64,000 nucleotides of DNA. It comes from Thelonectria olida (taxonomy: Eukaryota > Ascomycota > Sordariomycetes > Hypocreales > Nectriaceae). Below are positions 22,458-34,444 of this stretch, piece by piece. Below the pieces are notes generated by a model. It worked only from the letters and a program-made list of their open reading frames with translations, was not told the origin of the DNA and ran no database searches. The stretch lies in assembly GCA_020736575.1 (NCBI GenBank), contig JAGPYM010000014.1:496001-560000 (forward strand), written 5' to 3'. Position numbers and translations under genes: made by a program. Each line of letters begins with the position of its first letter. The stretch's first letter is position 1.

Positions 22458-23209
22458 TCAGACGAGAGAAGAAGTAGACTGTCGAGGCTCAGAGCCGTCG
22501 TCCATGTACACCTGGCTGTCGGGAATGGCGTAGTTAACCTTCTCGTCGTACTCGGCGGCGTAGACGACAATCTTGGCCCGACGGAAGTGGGAGAAGAAGC
22601 TGGCACAGGTGAGGATGAATTGAAGAATGCTAGCACATGTCAGTCACTTTCAACAGTTCACTCTTGGGGATTAGTGAGTGTAGAAACATACATCAAGGTC
22701 AGGTTGAGACCAAAGACACGGTGCTCAAATCTCCAATCCCAGATATCCTCTTTCTTAGACAAGACGGTAGGAATGATGAACAGAAGACAGAGGATGAAGT
22801 CGCCGGCGATGGTCATGTACGGCCTCGCCATCTTTGTAGGAAGAAAGCTCCGGCCGTTCGCCTTGTCCCGCTTGCCGATGAAGCAAACGTAGTCACCCAA
22901 CTTAAGCTCAAACTTGTCCTTGCGGGCGCCGAGCGAGCCGACAAGACTAATAAGCGTCCAGATGCACAGGCTGATGGGGAGCAGCTCGAGAAAGACGCCA
23001 GCGGTGACGTTGTAGCGGCAGTGGCCCATGATGACACTGTCGGCGATGGCGATGGCGAAGATGGGCACGCGGAGGATCTGTGTGGTTGAGAAGGTGACGC
23101 TGAAGGAGGGCTGCTCCTCGAGGTCCTGGGGGTCGAGGAGAGGACGCGAGATGTCGTCGTCCCTGGGGACCCGGAAGGCCATTCCCTGGGGCTGGGGCTT
23201 CTTGTCCAT
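22458..23209 (-). CDS. Uncharacterised four-TM membrane protein
   Basis: Two exons, 23209-22692 and 22629-22458, 229 aa. Donor GTATGT, acceptor GCTAG, frame kept. After a 45-residue cytosolic start (MDKKPQPQGMAF) there are four hydrophobic segments: ILRVPIFAIAIADSVIMGH, GVFLELLPISLCIWTLISLV, YMTIAGDFILCLLFIIPTVL, and one across the splice junction (GLNLTLMIILQFILTC). The tail is charged. The topology resembles fungal MARVEL-like proteins, but no signature motif is seen and the function is unknown. Confidence 0.8.
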
Positions 23210-24174
23210 GGTGTTTTTGTATTTTTTTTTTCTGCTTTACTTGAGATGTGATGAAATGCGATGTTACTTGATAAGTAGTTATGATAGATGGTTGAGAATG
23301 TGAGAGGAGTTGTTGTGGTGTTATAGAAACTTGCTAGGAACGGACAGCCATTTGTATATGCACACTTCTTCTCCTACCACTCAACTAGTGCTCACATTCA
23401 TGCGGCTAGAATACACCCCCCTTCATCCTCGTTGGCTGATAACCTTGCGCCGCCCGAAGGATTCGTCCAGATGTGTCAATCGGTTGCCTTTCCCCGTTGC
23501 CTAAGTCACACTGCCTCACTGGGGCGGGACTGACTATCGATTCATGGCACGGCAACAGTGCCTACGCGCCCTGAATAGGGAAACAATCGAAGGCCATGTA
23601 TCTGTCTGAAAAGGGATGGTTATCGTCTTGGCATCCTTTTACGTCTTGTCCGGTTGGTCCGGTCTTCATTGTCGGCTGTGGTGCCGATCGAGCTATCGTC
23701 GAGGCTCAGGATTCAGGCATCACTCTTCCGCCCTGCCGGTCCATGGGAGACAACATGAAACAACACCACACCACAACAAGACAAATCACTATGCATAACT
23801 TAATTGGCTATAGTTGAACCATACCGCTGACTGCATTGATGGTCACGGTACTTGAAAATGCCCCCCGTTATTTGGCATGTCACTGCCCTAATCCGCCTTG
23901 CTGCGCTACATGATATTCAAAGGCTATGTTTCTAATCAAGCACAAGATCAACAATCCTTTCCGCGCAAAACTCTGGCAAAGAGAGATCACCACGGCGATA
24001 TCCTTCGATCCAAGACCAATTCCTGCCTCCTCGCCAAATGGTCCGATCTTCACCAATCCGCATTGTGGCTGTGTCCAGCCCAGTCTATTTCAAGAAATGC
24101 CCGAGGAACGCGCAAGCTCCCCGGCCCCCATTCGACCTCTCGTAACTCGCTGTAGTCTGTTCCAGTTCCCCGTT
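23210..24174. other. Intergenic, promoter of the four-TM gene
   Basis: A T tract lies at about 23220-23235 next to the start codon. ORFs over 23926-24423 read into the antisense of the next gene and have no independent support. Confidence 0.4.
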
Positions 24175-26052
24175 TCATCGTCGTCCTCTCACGACGAATC
24201 GACCCGTCTCGACCCTCATGTCCCAACCCTCCTGGAGAAGAGCCGCAGCCACCGCCTGTCGCAGCTGCGACACGCCGCCAGCGCTATGGCGACCGAGCCC
24301 GGTTACCACCGTGAAGGGCTGCTGCCTGGCTTTTTCGCTGCGGAACTCTCCAAGCCCATTCCACCAGCTCTGGACTCTGGCCCGTGCGATTCGGACGCCA
24401 TCCTGCACGTAGACGCCGTGTAAGTCGATTTGGGTCGGCGTGCTGTTCTCCTCCACTAGAATATCCGCCGCCGTTGAGGAAGCTTGCTTCTCATATCGGC
24501 CTTGTTCTCTCGCGACTCCTGCGTAGTAGCCCGCGGCCTGTCGATAGAGCGGGTTCGAGGCGCCGCGCCGGTTAAGCTGGGCCGCTGAGCTTGCTGCTTC
24601 GCGCCTCGCACGAGTGTACTGGGTCGCCTTGTCGCTGGCTTGCGCGTAGGACATGCGATCGGCAGCTTTGGGGGCTGTTTGGCCGGCGATCTTGCTGACG
24701 GCTGCCTTCTTTCTAGAGGAAGACACCGTCTCGAATCCTTCGACATCCTCGTCCGGTAGAGGGGTGAGGGTGTAGTTAATGGGGAGTTTCTTAGTCCAAG
24801 GATGTTTGGTAAAGTGTTTGCTGAGGAGCGCAGCAATGTCGTCTGACCACTGAGGGATGGAACCGGTGACCTGGACAATGGTTGCCATATATTGCTCAGG
24901 AACGTTGCGGTACTTGTCTGCAAGCTCCTTTGCATATTGTTTACTGGCGTCATCCTGAGCTTCGATGCCGAGTGAGATGTGCTGGTCTAGAATCTCAAGC
25001 GCCGTGTGGCCGCTAGCAAAGCGCTTTCGGCAGTAAATCTCGGAAACCTCGTCAAATGGGAGGTCTAATCTGTCCGCAAGATAGGCGATCTCGTCTTGGC
25101 CTGTAAGGAGGTTAGCATCTGGGCTGGGTATGTTGCCTAATGGGGCGAGTCTTACGCTTCATGTTCTTCAACGCATCAGGAGAGGTAGCCCCGGTGGGTG
25201 AGCTCAGATCATCAGCCGTTAAAGGCCTCTTGCCCTTCTTTCTGTTTCTCCTCTTCTTTTTGCTAACCTCAGTGAATTCGTCTTCCGGTCGAAAGAATCC
25301 GTCAATGCCCATTGGTTGCTGGCCAGTAGACTTCAGGTACTGGATATTAAGTAGATTGTCTAAGGCAGTCTGGAAGTCACCGTTGGCCTGTTTAAGGGAG
25401 TTTTTGATGTCATACTCCTTCAGTTCTGTAAACATGTTTTGCAGTGAGAGGATCTTAGACTCCTCACTGTCTTCGTCGAAGGTATCAAGTACAGGCATAG
25501 AGTAAAGGCCGCCAGATGATGAGGGTGTCAGATCGCTAGTTGTAGTGTCTGTATCATTTGCACGCGAAGGGTGCTGGCTGTTGCTCGTTTCTGTGGTGCT
25601 CAAGCCGTCCGTCGTTTCTTCGGGGCTTTCACCCATGCCACTGGGATTGAAGCCAGTTGCTTCTTCGGATGATACATCTTTGGCCAGTCCCTCAAGGATG
25701 GTCTTGGCTGATTCATACTCTGAGTCTTTTGTCAACTCGTAGTCGCTCACAATAGCAACTACGAGGGCTTCGTCCAGAAGCGAGCGGAAGGATTCCTAGC
25801 AGGTGTATTAGCATTCACTCGTCTTCGGGTAATTACTTGAGAAATTCTATCATTCTGGGCAAGAGTTGAGGAGCTCTCATCGTGGGGCTTTGTGCTAGGT
25901 TTTACGGCAGCTTGCACCCAAGTCCACAAACACGCAGTTCCCGTTACCAAAGTGCTTGGAACAACTAACAGCCCACCTGCATGAAGCAAGCGACATAGGA
26001 AGTTACCTACCACGAGTTTCTGGACGAGCTCCTCCGAAGACAGATCCGACAT
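24175..26052 (-). CDS. CUE2: Cue2-like protein: CUE domain(s), DUF1771 and SMR endonuclease domain
   Basis: Three exons: 26052-26011 (14 codons), 25795-25156, 25100-24175 (535 aa). Cue2 and its animal homologue NONU-1 cut mRNA at collided ribosomes in no-go decay, binding ubiquitinated ribosomes through CUE domains. Order seen: a conserved N-terminal helix pair (SFRSLLDEALVVAIVSDYEL), a CUE-like helical unit (LQNMFTELKEYDIKNSLKQ, DFQTALDNLLN), a Lys-rich linker, a second helical unit (EIAYLADRLDLPFDEV), DUF1771 (ASNPLYRQAAGYYAG and flanks, about residues 385-450), and the SMR domain with the DxH motif IDLHGVYVQDG and TGLGRHSAGGV. The first intron (26010-25796, 215 nt) is the longest in the window. 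The Cue2 assignment rests on domain order, which is very characteristic. Confidence 0.9.
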
Positions 26053-27791
26053 TTGCCTTTCCGTGGGGATGGTGATGGTGGGGGAATGGAATGCTGATAG
26101 GGATACACGTTTGCTGAGCAAACCATGATGTGGTCGAAGTGGTAAGGTAAGTGAGGAGCTTGAAAGCCCAGATAACGCTGGAGGGATGTATTTTTGCTGA
26201 CTTGGGTAACGCGACAAATGGGGACTGTAAACAAATGGTGAAGGAGGCAAGTTGTGTTGGTAGGTGACGCATCAAAACGAGAAAGATGTTTGCTTGCTTG
26301 TGCGACTCACTGATACACGTTAGTGGAGCGATTTGGCTTGCTTAGGCTGAAAGGTCGCGATCGATCACGTGCATCAGATGATTTAATTCGCGGGTGCTAT
26401 AAGCTGCCTACTTTTGTCGAGTTCTGCCTCGTTGAAAAGGTTCCTAGTCGAAACGACTACATCTCTACTGGGTTCTTCAGTAGAACTATATGCTTGTTTC
26501 CTATAGAGTTGGAGTTATGGAGGGACATGGGTGGTTACATAAGTACGGTAACGGTTCCTCAAGGATTCAAGACATCTGGTCCGGATAAGCTCGGCAAGTC
26601 GGCAGGAAAGTATCAGGCCAAGTCGACTGACTACCTTACTATGTAGATAAAGGGTCAGGTGATGTCGAAGGTGAAATGGAAGGATTTCTAGTTTTGTATT
26701 TATCATTTTCTACATATGCCGAAGAAAGAGAGGTTCGGCCGCTCGTAACTTACCGATCGAGTGTTTTCTAAGTTTCCGGCGCAGTGGAAAGCTCAACCTT
26801 GGTTGCATTTTCATCGCCACAAAACATCGAACTGAGAAAGAGCGGCCAATTAGATGCACCAACATGAGAACATTACCTAAACCCACAGCACCTACAATCA
26901 CCAAGAATAAAGGAGGCCATCATGTTATGTAGAGAATAAAAATGCAATAGGCAACACCAAGGAATGGAATCACCAAATGAGAGACAGCTGAGAAATTCGG
27001 GCTTCACATAGGGTAGGCTGGTTCGCAGCATCTCGAACAATATCCATGACGCTCGCACTAAAGAGTACCAAGCATGTACTAAATCGCTCCCCTGGTCGAC
27101 GACCAATCCCCGCAGTCCAGCCTCCGAGTCATTGGAGCTATCGAGTCACTTATCGGTCATTTTTTGCAGGGGGACAGGTCCAAGCACGCCCAAATGACGC
27201 AGGTGACCCGTCACCGCCGAAAGAAGAGGGCCGACATGTTCGTGAATTTCGACATCGAACTGAGATGATGAGAGGAGGAACAGAATCAATTCTCAAAGAC
27301 GACGTGTTTTTGTGGTGCAGATTTGCCAAGTCATTCATAGACTGCCCGAGACTCAATCTTGTTGTTCCCTCTGTTCAACAAAAGACCCGCATTGTTTGAG
27401 TTGTTCGGGCTGTCTCAAGCTCTCAGCCGGTGTAGTTCCTTTGTACCTGTCTAGGTGCCTGGGCTGTAAGGTACGCGGGGCTACTTTATGCGCCGCACGT
27501 ACTCGTACCTCCCTCAAGTGTCGGTGCACCACTTTAAGGTACCCGCTGCCGCCTCATTCCTCATTCCCTCATCATCATCCAACTCACACGCGACGACCTC
27601 GTCATCTTCCCTCTCCCATCATTCCCGATCGACCTACGACTGCTGCCCTTTAATCTTTATTTCAGCTTCATCCTTTGGGCAACATCTTTATTTCTACCGA
27701 CGTTCTTCCCAACCTGGATTCGATTTGCGCCTACGCTCGTTACACACAGCCCAACAACCCTGGTCGTTCTTGAGCGGCCCTCTCTTTCGAG
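26053..27791. promoter_or_regulatory. Long divergent intergenic region between CUE2-like and NPC1 genes
   Basis: 1.7 kb with no credible gene. The last 250 bases before NPC1 are pyrimidine-rich (27545-27625), as is common just upstream of start sites in filamentous fungi. The middle (26300-27100) is AT-richer and shows nothing specific. Confidence 0.45.
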
Positions 27792-30700
27792 ATGCATCAT
27801 CGCATCGCCCCTCGCTTTGGGGCTGCGGCGTTGCTGCTGGCCACTCTGGCGCATGCGGCAGAGCTTCTGACACCAAAGCATGAGGCGGGACGATGTGCTT
27901 TCCGTGATCACTGTGGCAAGCAGTCGTTCTTCGGTAAAGAACTGCCTTGTGTCGACAATGGGCTTGCCGAGGACCCGGATGACGAGCTCCGTAACGAGCT
28001 CGTAGAGCTCTGCGGTGACAAGTGGAGGACTGGCCCTGTATGCTGCACCTTGCCACAGGTAAGAACCTCCCTTGCGACGCAATCGTCATGTCGAATACCT
28101 TACTGACATAGCTTCTAGGTCAAAGCCCTCGCCAAAGAACTCGGAACCCCAAAGACCATCACCGGATCGTGTCCTGCGTGCAAGGACAATTTCTTCAACA
28201 TGTTCTGCACCTTCACTTGCTCCCCCGACCAATCCCTGTTTATCAACGTCACCGATTCTACCATTAAAAACGACAAAGTACAAGTAGCGGAGCTTGACCA
28301 GCTGATCTCCGAGGCATACGGCTCCGGCTTCTATGACAGTTGCAAGGAAGTTAAGTTTGGAGGCGCAAACAGCAGAGCCATGGATCTGATTGGAGGCGGT
28401 GCCAAAAACTACACCGAGATGCTAAAGTTCCTTGGCAACCGGAAGCCCTTGGTTGGCTCTCCCTTCCAAATCAACTTCCCGACCGAGTATTCAGAACCTG
28501 ATATGCACCCTCTCGATATGAAGGCCCACGCGTGCAACGACGAAGATCCGGCCTACCGCTGCGTCTGTGTCGACTGCCCAGAAGTGTGCCCGGAACTCCC
28601 CGCCGTCAAGAACGCGAAGTCGTGCCATGTTGGTGTCTTGCCTTGTCTGTCGTTTGCAGCCATCTTTGTTTACGCTACCCTGCTCCTTGCTTTGATCTCA
28701 TTTATCTTCGGCCATGTGGCTTGGAAGCGGTACGCGGAACGTCGTGTGGAGAGGACGCGGTTGCTGCACGAGTCTTCACACAGCGATGACGAGGATGAAG
28801 GTGGCCCCGTCGCAAGTGAAGCTATGCGCGACCGACCTACAAAGCGGTACTGGCTCAATGACAAGTGTGACAAAGCTTTCTATCAACTTGGTCATGCGGC
28901 AGCCCGATTCCCAGGACTTTCTATTGGTTTTAGCATTCTCGTCGTTGCCATCATGAGCGCTGGATGGTTCCGATTCGATCTGGAACGGGAGCCTGCACGC
29001 CTTTGGGTGAGCCCGTCATCCCCTGCGGCCCAGGAAAAGGCCTACTTCGATTCAAATTTTGGCCCCTTTTACCGGGCGGAAAAGATCTTCCTGGTAAACG
29101 ATACTAATCCGTCTGGACCTGGACCCGTCCTGAGCTATGACACTCTCAAATGGTGGATGAGTGTAGAAAAGAGCATTGAGAGGCTGGAAAGCCCCATCTA
29201 CGGCAAGTACCTCGATGACCTATGCTTCAAGCCGACCGGCGATGCTTGTGTTGTTCAGTCTATTACAGGCTACTGGTATGGCACCGGAAGTCCCTCTCCC
29301 AGAACTTGGAAAGACGACTTGCGTTCATGCGCAAAGAGCCCTGTGGACTGCCGACCTGCTTTTGGCCAGCCCATCGACCCTGACATGATTTTTGGTGGAT
29401 ATAAAGATGATGTGACCGAGGCCCAAGCCATTACAGTAACCTGGGTTGTCAACAACGCTGAAGAAGGCACCGATGCTCTAGCACGAGCCGTCGACTGGGA
29501 GAATGCACTCCGTGATCGGCTTTTGGACGTTCAAGAAGAGGCCGCCGCCCGAGGCCTGCGACTATCTTTCAACACTGAAATCAGCTTGGAAGAGGAGCTG
29601 AACAAATCTACCAACACGGACGCTAAGATTATCGTCATCAGCTACCTCGTCATGTTCATTTACGCTTGCATGGCACTGGGAACACCCATTAACCACATCT
29701 TCAGGAACCCTGCTGTGCTTTTCGTCGAGTCGAAGGTGACGCTGGGCCTTGTTGGTATCATTATCGTTCTCCTGTCTATCGCTGCATCTATTGGATTCTG
29801 GTCCTGGGTAGGACTCAAGGCAACCCTCATCATCGTCGAGGTCATTCCTTTCATTGTCCTTGCTGTTGGTGTTGACAATATCTTCCTGATTGTCCATGAG
29901 TTGGAGAGAGTCAACGTCAGCTGTCCTGATCAGATGGTCGAGGAACGCGTTGCGAGGGCCCTCGGACGCATGGGTCCTTCCATTCTCTTCTCCGCCCTTA
30001 CCGAGACTGTCGCATTTGCCCTTGGTACAGCCGTTGGCATGCCGGCAGTCAGAAACTTTGCTGCCTACGCCGCTGGTGCTGTCTTGGTCAACGCGATGCT
30101 GCAAATGACCATGTTCGTTTCTTGCCTGTCGCTTAACCAGATGCGGGTGGAAGATCACCGTTGCGAGCTGTTCCCGTGGGTGCAGATCACGAAGGCAAGG
30201 ATCCACCTCAATGGTTCCAACGGCTACGCGCATGGCGCTGCCCGTGGTTCTGACATGGCCGAAGAGAGCCTACTTCAGGTCTTTATCAAGAACACATACG
30301 CCCCCCGGCTTTTGGGCAAGAAGGTCAAGCTTGTCGTCGTCACATTTTTCTTCGGCTTGTTTGCCGCTGGACTAGCTTTACTCCCAAAGATTCAGCTTGG
30401 CCTTGACCAGCGAGTTGCTATCCCGGATGGCTCATATTTAATTCCTTACTTTAACGACCTGTATGACTACTTGGAAACTGGCCCTCCCGTCTACTTTGTA
30501 ACGCGTGGTGTCGACGTTTCCAAGCGTCGTGAACAACAAGAGGTCTGCTCGAGGTTCACCTCTTGCCAGCCGCTTTCCCTCGCAAATACACTGGAACTCG
30601 AACGACAGAGACCCGAACTATCCTACATTTCCTCTCCTACTGCAAGCTGGATCGACGACTACTTCCTCTGGCTCAACCCGATCTATGAACAGTGTTGCGT

Positions 30701-31676
30701 GGAAGGTAGGTCGACCTGCTTCGCTGATCGCAAGCCCGCCTGGAATACAACTCTCTACGGAATGCCAGAGGACGAGGAATTTATCCACTATTTGCAGAAG
30801 TTCCTGACCAGTCCTGCGGATAACGACTGCCCCCTGGGTGGCCAAGCGGCTTATGGCCAAGCTGTGGTTCTCGAGGACGACGGGAAGAGTGTCCGGGCTA
30901 GTCACTTCAGGACTGCACACACGCCCCTGAGGAGCCAGGAAGATTTTATTGAGGCTTATTCTTCGGCTCGTCGCATCGCTTCCGAGGTTGGCGAGAGAAC
31001 CGGTGCCGACGTCTTCCCATACAGCGTCTTCTATATATTCTTTGACCAGTACCTGAGCATCGTACCTCTTACAGCGGGTCTGCTCTCTGCTGCCGTCGGC
31101 ATTATTTTCGTTGTCGCAGCACTGCTCCTGGGCTCGGTTCTTACCTCTCTCGTGGTCACCCTGACTGTCGTGATGAGTGTCATTGATATCATGGGAGCGA
31201 TGGCTTTGTTCAATGTTTCTCTCAACGCTGTTTCCCTGGTCAACCTCATCATCTGCGTGGGAATTTCCGTCGAGTTTTGTGCCCACATTGCGAGGGCGTT
31301 CATGTTTCCCTCTCGGACTGTCATGGAGGCCAATAGCAACGCCTTCCGTGGCCGTGATGCCCGCGCATGGACTGCCCTTGTCAATGTCGGCGGATCAGTT
31401 TTCTCTGGTATCACAATAACCAAGCTCCTTGGCGTCTGTGTCCTGGCATTCACCCGCTCCAAGATTTTCGAAATCTACTACTTCCGAGTGTGGCTCTCAC
31501 TTGTTGTATTTGCCGCTCTCCATGCGCTGGTCTTCTTGCCAGTGGCACTGAGCATTGCTGGCGGCGAGGGTTACGTGGACCCGGAGAGCGAAGGGACGGC
31601 CGCCCAAGATCTGACTGATAGAAGATGGCGGGCTATTCGGATCAACGATAACAGCGATTCAGAGGACGAGTACTAG
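27792..31676 (+). CDS. NCR1: NPC1-like intracellular sterol transporter (Ncr1)
   Basis: Two exons, 27792-28058 and 28119-31676, 1,274 aa (human NPC1 is 1,278). It moves sterols and sphingolipids across the glycocalyx of the vacuole/lysosome membrane. Seen: a signal peptide (AALLLATLAHA), the Cys-rich N-terminal sterol-binding domain (CPACKDNFFNMFCTFTCSP), the first TM and Pro/charged linker, the large luminal loop, the sterol-sensing domain (ISYLVMFIYACMALG, then KATLIIVEVIPFIVLAVGVD and NIFLIVHELERV), the Cys-rich luminal loop (EQCCVEGRSTC), and the RND-type second half with VNLIICVGISVEFCAHIARA. It ends in an acidic tail (SDSEDEY). Twenty-two further open codons follow the TAG; see findings. 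Confidence 0.97.
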
Positions 31677-32432
31677 ACCTTTTCGGAGTTTTGGTCGCAG
31701 ATCGAACCGGATGAGGATTCGGATAGCAACGACGATGAATCCTAGTTGATATTTCTGCTATCTCGAACCATGAAGCTATTTCAACGAAGAGCAGCGCCAG
31801 ACTCTGGAACGACCACTGGCCTTGTAATAAGTGCGCGGAGCTCGATTCGAATCTCTCAAAACACGGCGGACACGTACTTAGAGAGGCGTCTTGCTGCCAC
31901 GAATGCCCTAAAATCACCTCCCTTGGCTCGGAGCACACGCAGACGCAGACGCACCCGGCCCAACCCGAAAGTCAAACCTCTCGCCCCGTTGTTGGAAACG
32001 AGCGATGAAGACGCGAAATAAAGACCTAGGATACAAGGCGGGAATGACAAAGGTGCAGCTTTATTGGAGATGATGTGGGATTTGCGTTTGAAGTACCTTT
32101 CCTTGGCTGTTGGAGTTTGGGCTTGAGCGGGTACAAAGCCGAATATGTTTCTTTGTGAGGACTATTAGTCGAGGAAAGGAGGATAGCGATGAATTTGATA
32201 TTTGCTAGCGTTAAGATTAATACAGCTTCAAGTTTGTTCTCAATGTGCTACGGACACTGATGCAGTGAGTGGCTCAAGGATCTAGTCATGTGCTCGTAAG
32301 ATTCATAGCGCTGGACTAAGAAGAGGGCTGTATTACTGGGATAAAATGATAGGAACACAGTCCAAGTCATGACAGGATAGATAAATGATGATACAAACTA
32401 ATACATGCATGAATGCTTACACTTGAGCACCC
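31677..32432. other. Intergenic between convergent NPC1 and GPI18
   Basis: Begins with an in-frame, acidic 22-codon continuation of NPC1 up to a second TAG at 31743-31745. ATG 31770 to 32021 is an 83-codon Arg-rich ORF (RSTRRRRRTRPNPK) with no known relative; I do not call it. The rest looks like 3' flank. Confidence 0.4.
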
Positions 32433-33802
32433 TCACGCAGGGGGCAGAAATGAGGCAAACAAAGCTCCTTGGATACTTGCATACATGACAATAAAGACGG
32501 TAATGCCATACCCCCATCCTTGCCTCTTCTTATCCATCAGACACGAAGCCACCCACCAGCACCACACGGGGTATCCCGACGACACGCGGCTGATGATTTG
32601 GACGTGGTAGTTTGTAATGGCTAGCACGGCAAGGATGGTCTGCATGGCGGCAAGAGTGCGGATAAAGGTGCGGGATGTGGTATCTGCATTGAGGTTTGTG
32701 AGAGTGAGGCTGGGGGACGGGTTGAGGAGCACGGCGGTGCCGGATTTGATGAGGATGGTGAGCATGGGGGCTGCGAGCAGGAAGAGGGGGATTTGGTTGG
32801 GCGTCCAGTATCTGAGGAAGCCGACGTTCCTATGCCGTGGTAAGTGAGTGAGTTCATGTTTGGGTTGGGTAGTGTAGAGGCTTACCAGTATTCTTCTTGG
32901 ACAAACGTGTAGATGCTGGGGATGGTGCGCGTGCACCAAGGCCGCAACTCAGCTTCGGGAACGTCTGGCATGCAATATCTCATATACGCCAGGGCTTGCG
33001 GAACGACAAGTCCAGCAGCGACCAAGATGCCACCGACGACAGGAGCCACGAGCCGCATCATGTGCGAGAACGTGGGCTTGTTCACAAAGGCCAGGCCGCA
33101 CTGGACGGCCTCGACGGCGAATAGCAGGCCGCTGAAGATGCCGTTGCTGCGGAACGTGCTGGACAGGCCAAAGACCAAACCAGCTGCCACGACGCACGCG
33201 TTTCGGCGCAGCGAGTCGCGGTCCGTCTTGAAGCCCAGGGCGAAGAGCAGGTTGCCGACGAAGGAGAGACACGAGAAAGGGCTTTCGGCGTAGGGCGCGG
33301 AGAGGAAGAGCCCGGCGGGGGAGAGGATGTGGATGGTGGAGGCCAGGTAGGCGAGACGCTTGTCCTTGCAGACGACGAGGGTGAGTTGGTACAGAGAGAG
33401 CACGGCGATGAGGTGGGAGGCGTGGGCTACGACGATGGCTACGAGAGGCTCCCAGGCGGAGGTGGTCAGGTCCAGGTCCAAGGCGGCTCCGAGGGTGGTG
33501 ACTACTTTAGGAAGGCCGAGGGCAAAGGCCCAGTCCTGCTCGTAGACGTAGCCGGTGCGGGCGGAGCGCATAAAGTACAGGGCGTCCCATCTTGTGAGGC
33601 GGGAGGCGAGGGCGGGGATGGAGGAGTTGGGGGGGTAGAGGATGGCGAAGAAGAGGGAGGTGGATGTGTCGTAGTCGGTGGTGAAGAGGGTGGGAGCGAG
33701 GGCGATGAGGAGGAGGAAGGATTTCCAGAGGGTGAACGAGAGGGACAGGGAGAGGAGGGGGCTGGAGGAGGAGGGATTGAGGGGGAGGAGGAGGAGGGAC
33801 AT
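32433..33802 (-). CDS. GPI18: GPI mannosyltransferase 2 (Gpi18/PIG-V)
   Basis: Two exons, 33802-32886 and 32829-32433, 437 aa. It adds the second mannose to the GPI-anchor precursor on the luminal face of the ER. Seen: many TM segments, and the PIG-V marks RLTRWDALYFMRSA with the luminal DWAFALGLP, then SPAGLFLSAPYAESPFS, and WNVGFLRYWTPNQIPLFLLA across the intron at 32885-32830. The first ATG in the open frame is 33802 (MSLLLLPLNPS); the Pro/Ser-rich text upstream starts only with a TTG and is taken as leader. It is divergent from the thioesterase gene. Confidence 0.93.
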
Positions 33803-34444
33803 GATGGTGGTTGAGGGAGGTGGTGATGGTTGTGTAAGAGGGGGAGTGAGAGAGGAGTTGGTGTTGAGGTCCAATGTGGTTGTGGTGGAGACACGGTGTC
33901 AGGGATGTTGCAGTTGGTGGTGTTGGCAGTTGCTTCTGGTGGGACATGAGGAGAATAAAATAAATATGTTTTCGTAATCGATCGACGAATTGGCAACATA
34001 TTCAATTTTAACTGCGCATGTCTTATTAGACGGACTTGTTAGCATCCAATTCCTCTTACACTGCCAGGCATGGAGGTTGGCAGAGTGTTGGCCAGATGAC
34101 AAAGCGCACTGCCAAAGAGTGGACTATCCACCAGCTAGTTAACATCCATCTAACATAGGAGGGCAGTTAACCTCCAAATGAATATATTGAACCATACGTA
34201 TCATCTCAATTGATCAATTGGCAATTTATAGCCTTAGAGCCCATGTATTGTTTCGGCTTCTCCTCCATCCTATCGCTCAACTGCGGTGGCTTCACCTCAA
34301 CTACTGCCTGGATATTTGGTCTGTGACTCAATCGCTCACCCACCCTCTCTCACCTCTTAGTATTGGACTTGGCTTTTCCCTAACAATTCAACCCTTCTCC
34401 TCCTCGAAACAATATTCTGAAATCTCACACATAAAACAGACACA
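33803..34444. promoter_or_regulatory. Divergent region between GPI18 and the thioesterase-like gene
   Basis: AT-rich centre (33950-34230) and T/C-rich flank next to 34444. Should hold both promoters. No gene seen. Confidence 0.45.

Noticed and set aside
23926..24423. 165-codon plus-strand ORF
   Set aside because: Its second half is antisense to the SMR domain of the Cue2-like gene and its first half has no coding look.
29562..30233. 223-codon antisense ORF over NPC1
   Set aside because: Shadow of the NPC1 sterol-sensing region; composition is typical of antisense of a biased gene.
31770..32021. 83-codon Arg-rich ORF downstream of NPC1
   Set aside because: Lies in a 3' flank, has no known relative and no splice or promoter support.
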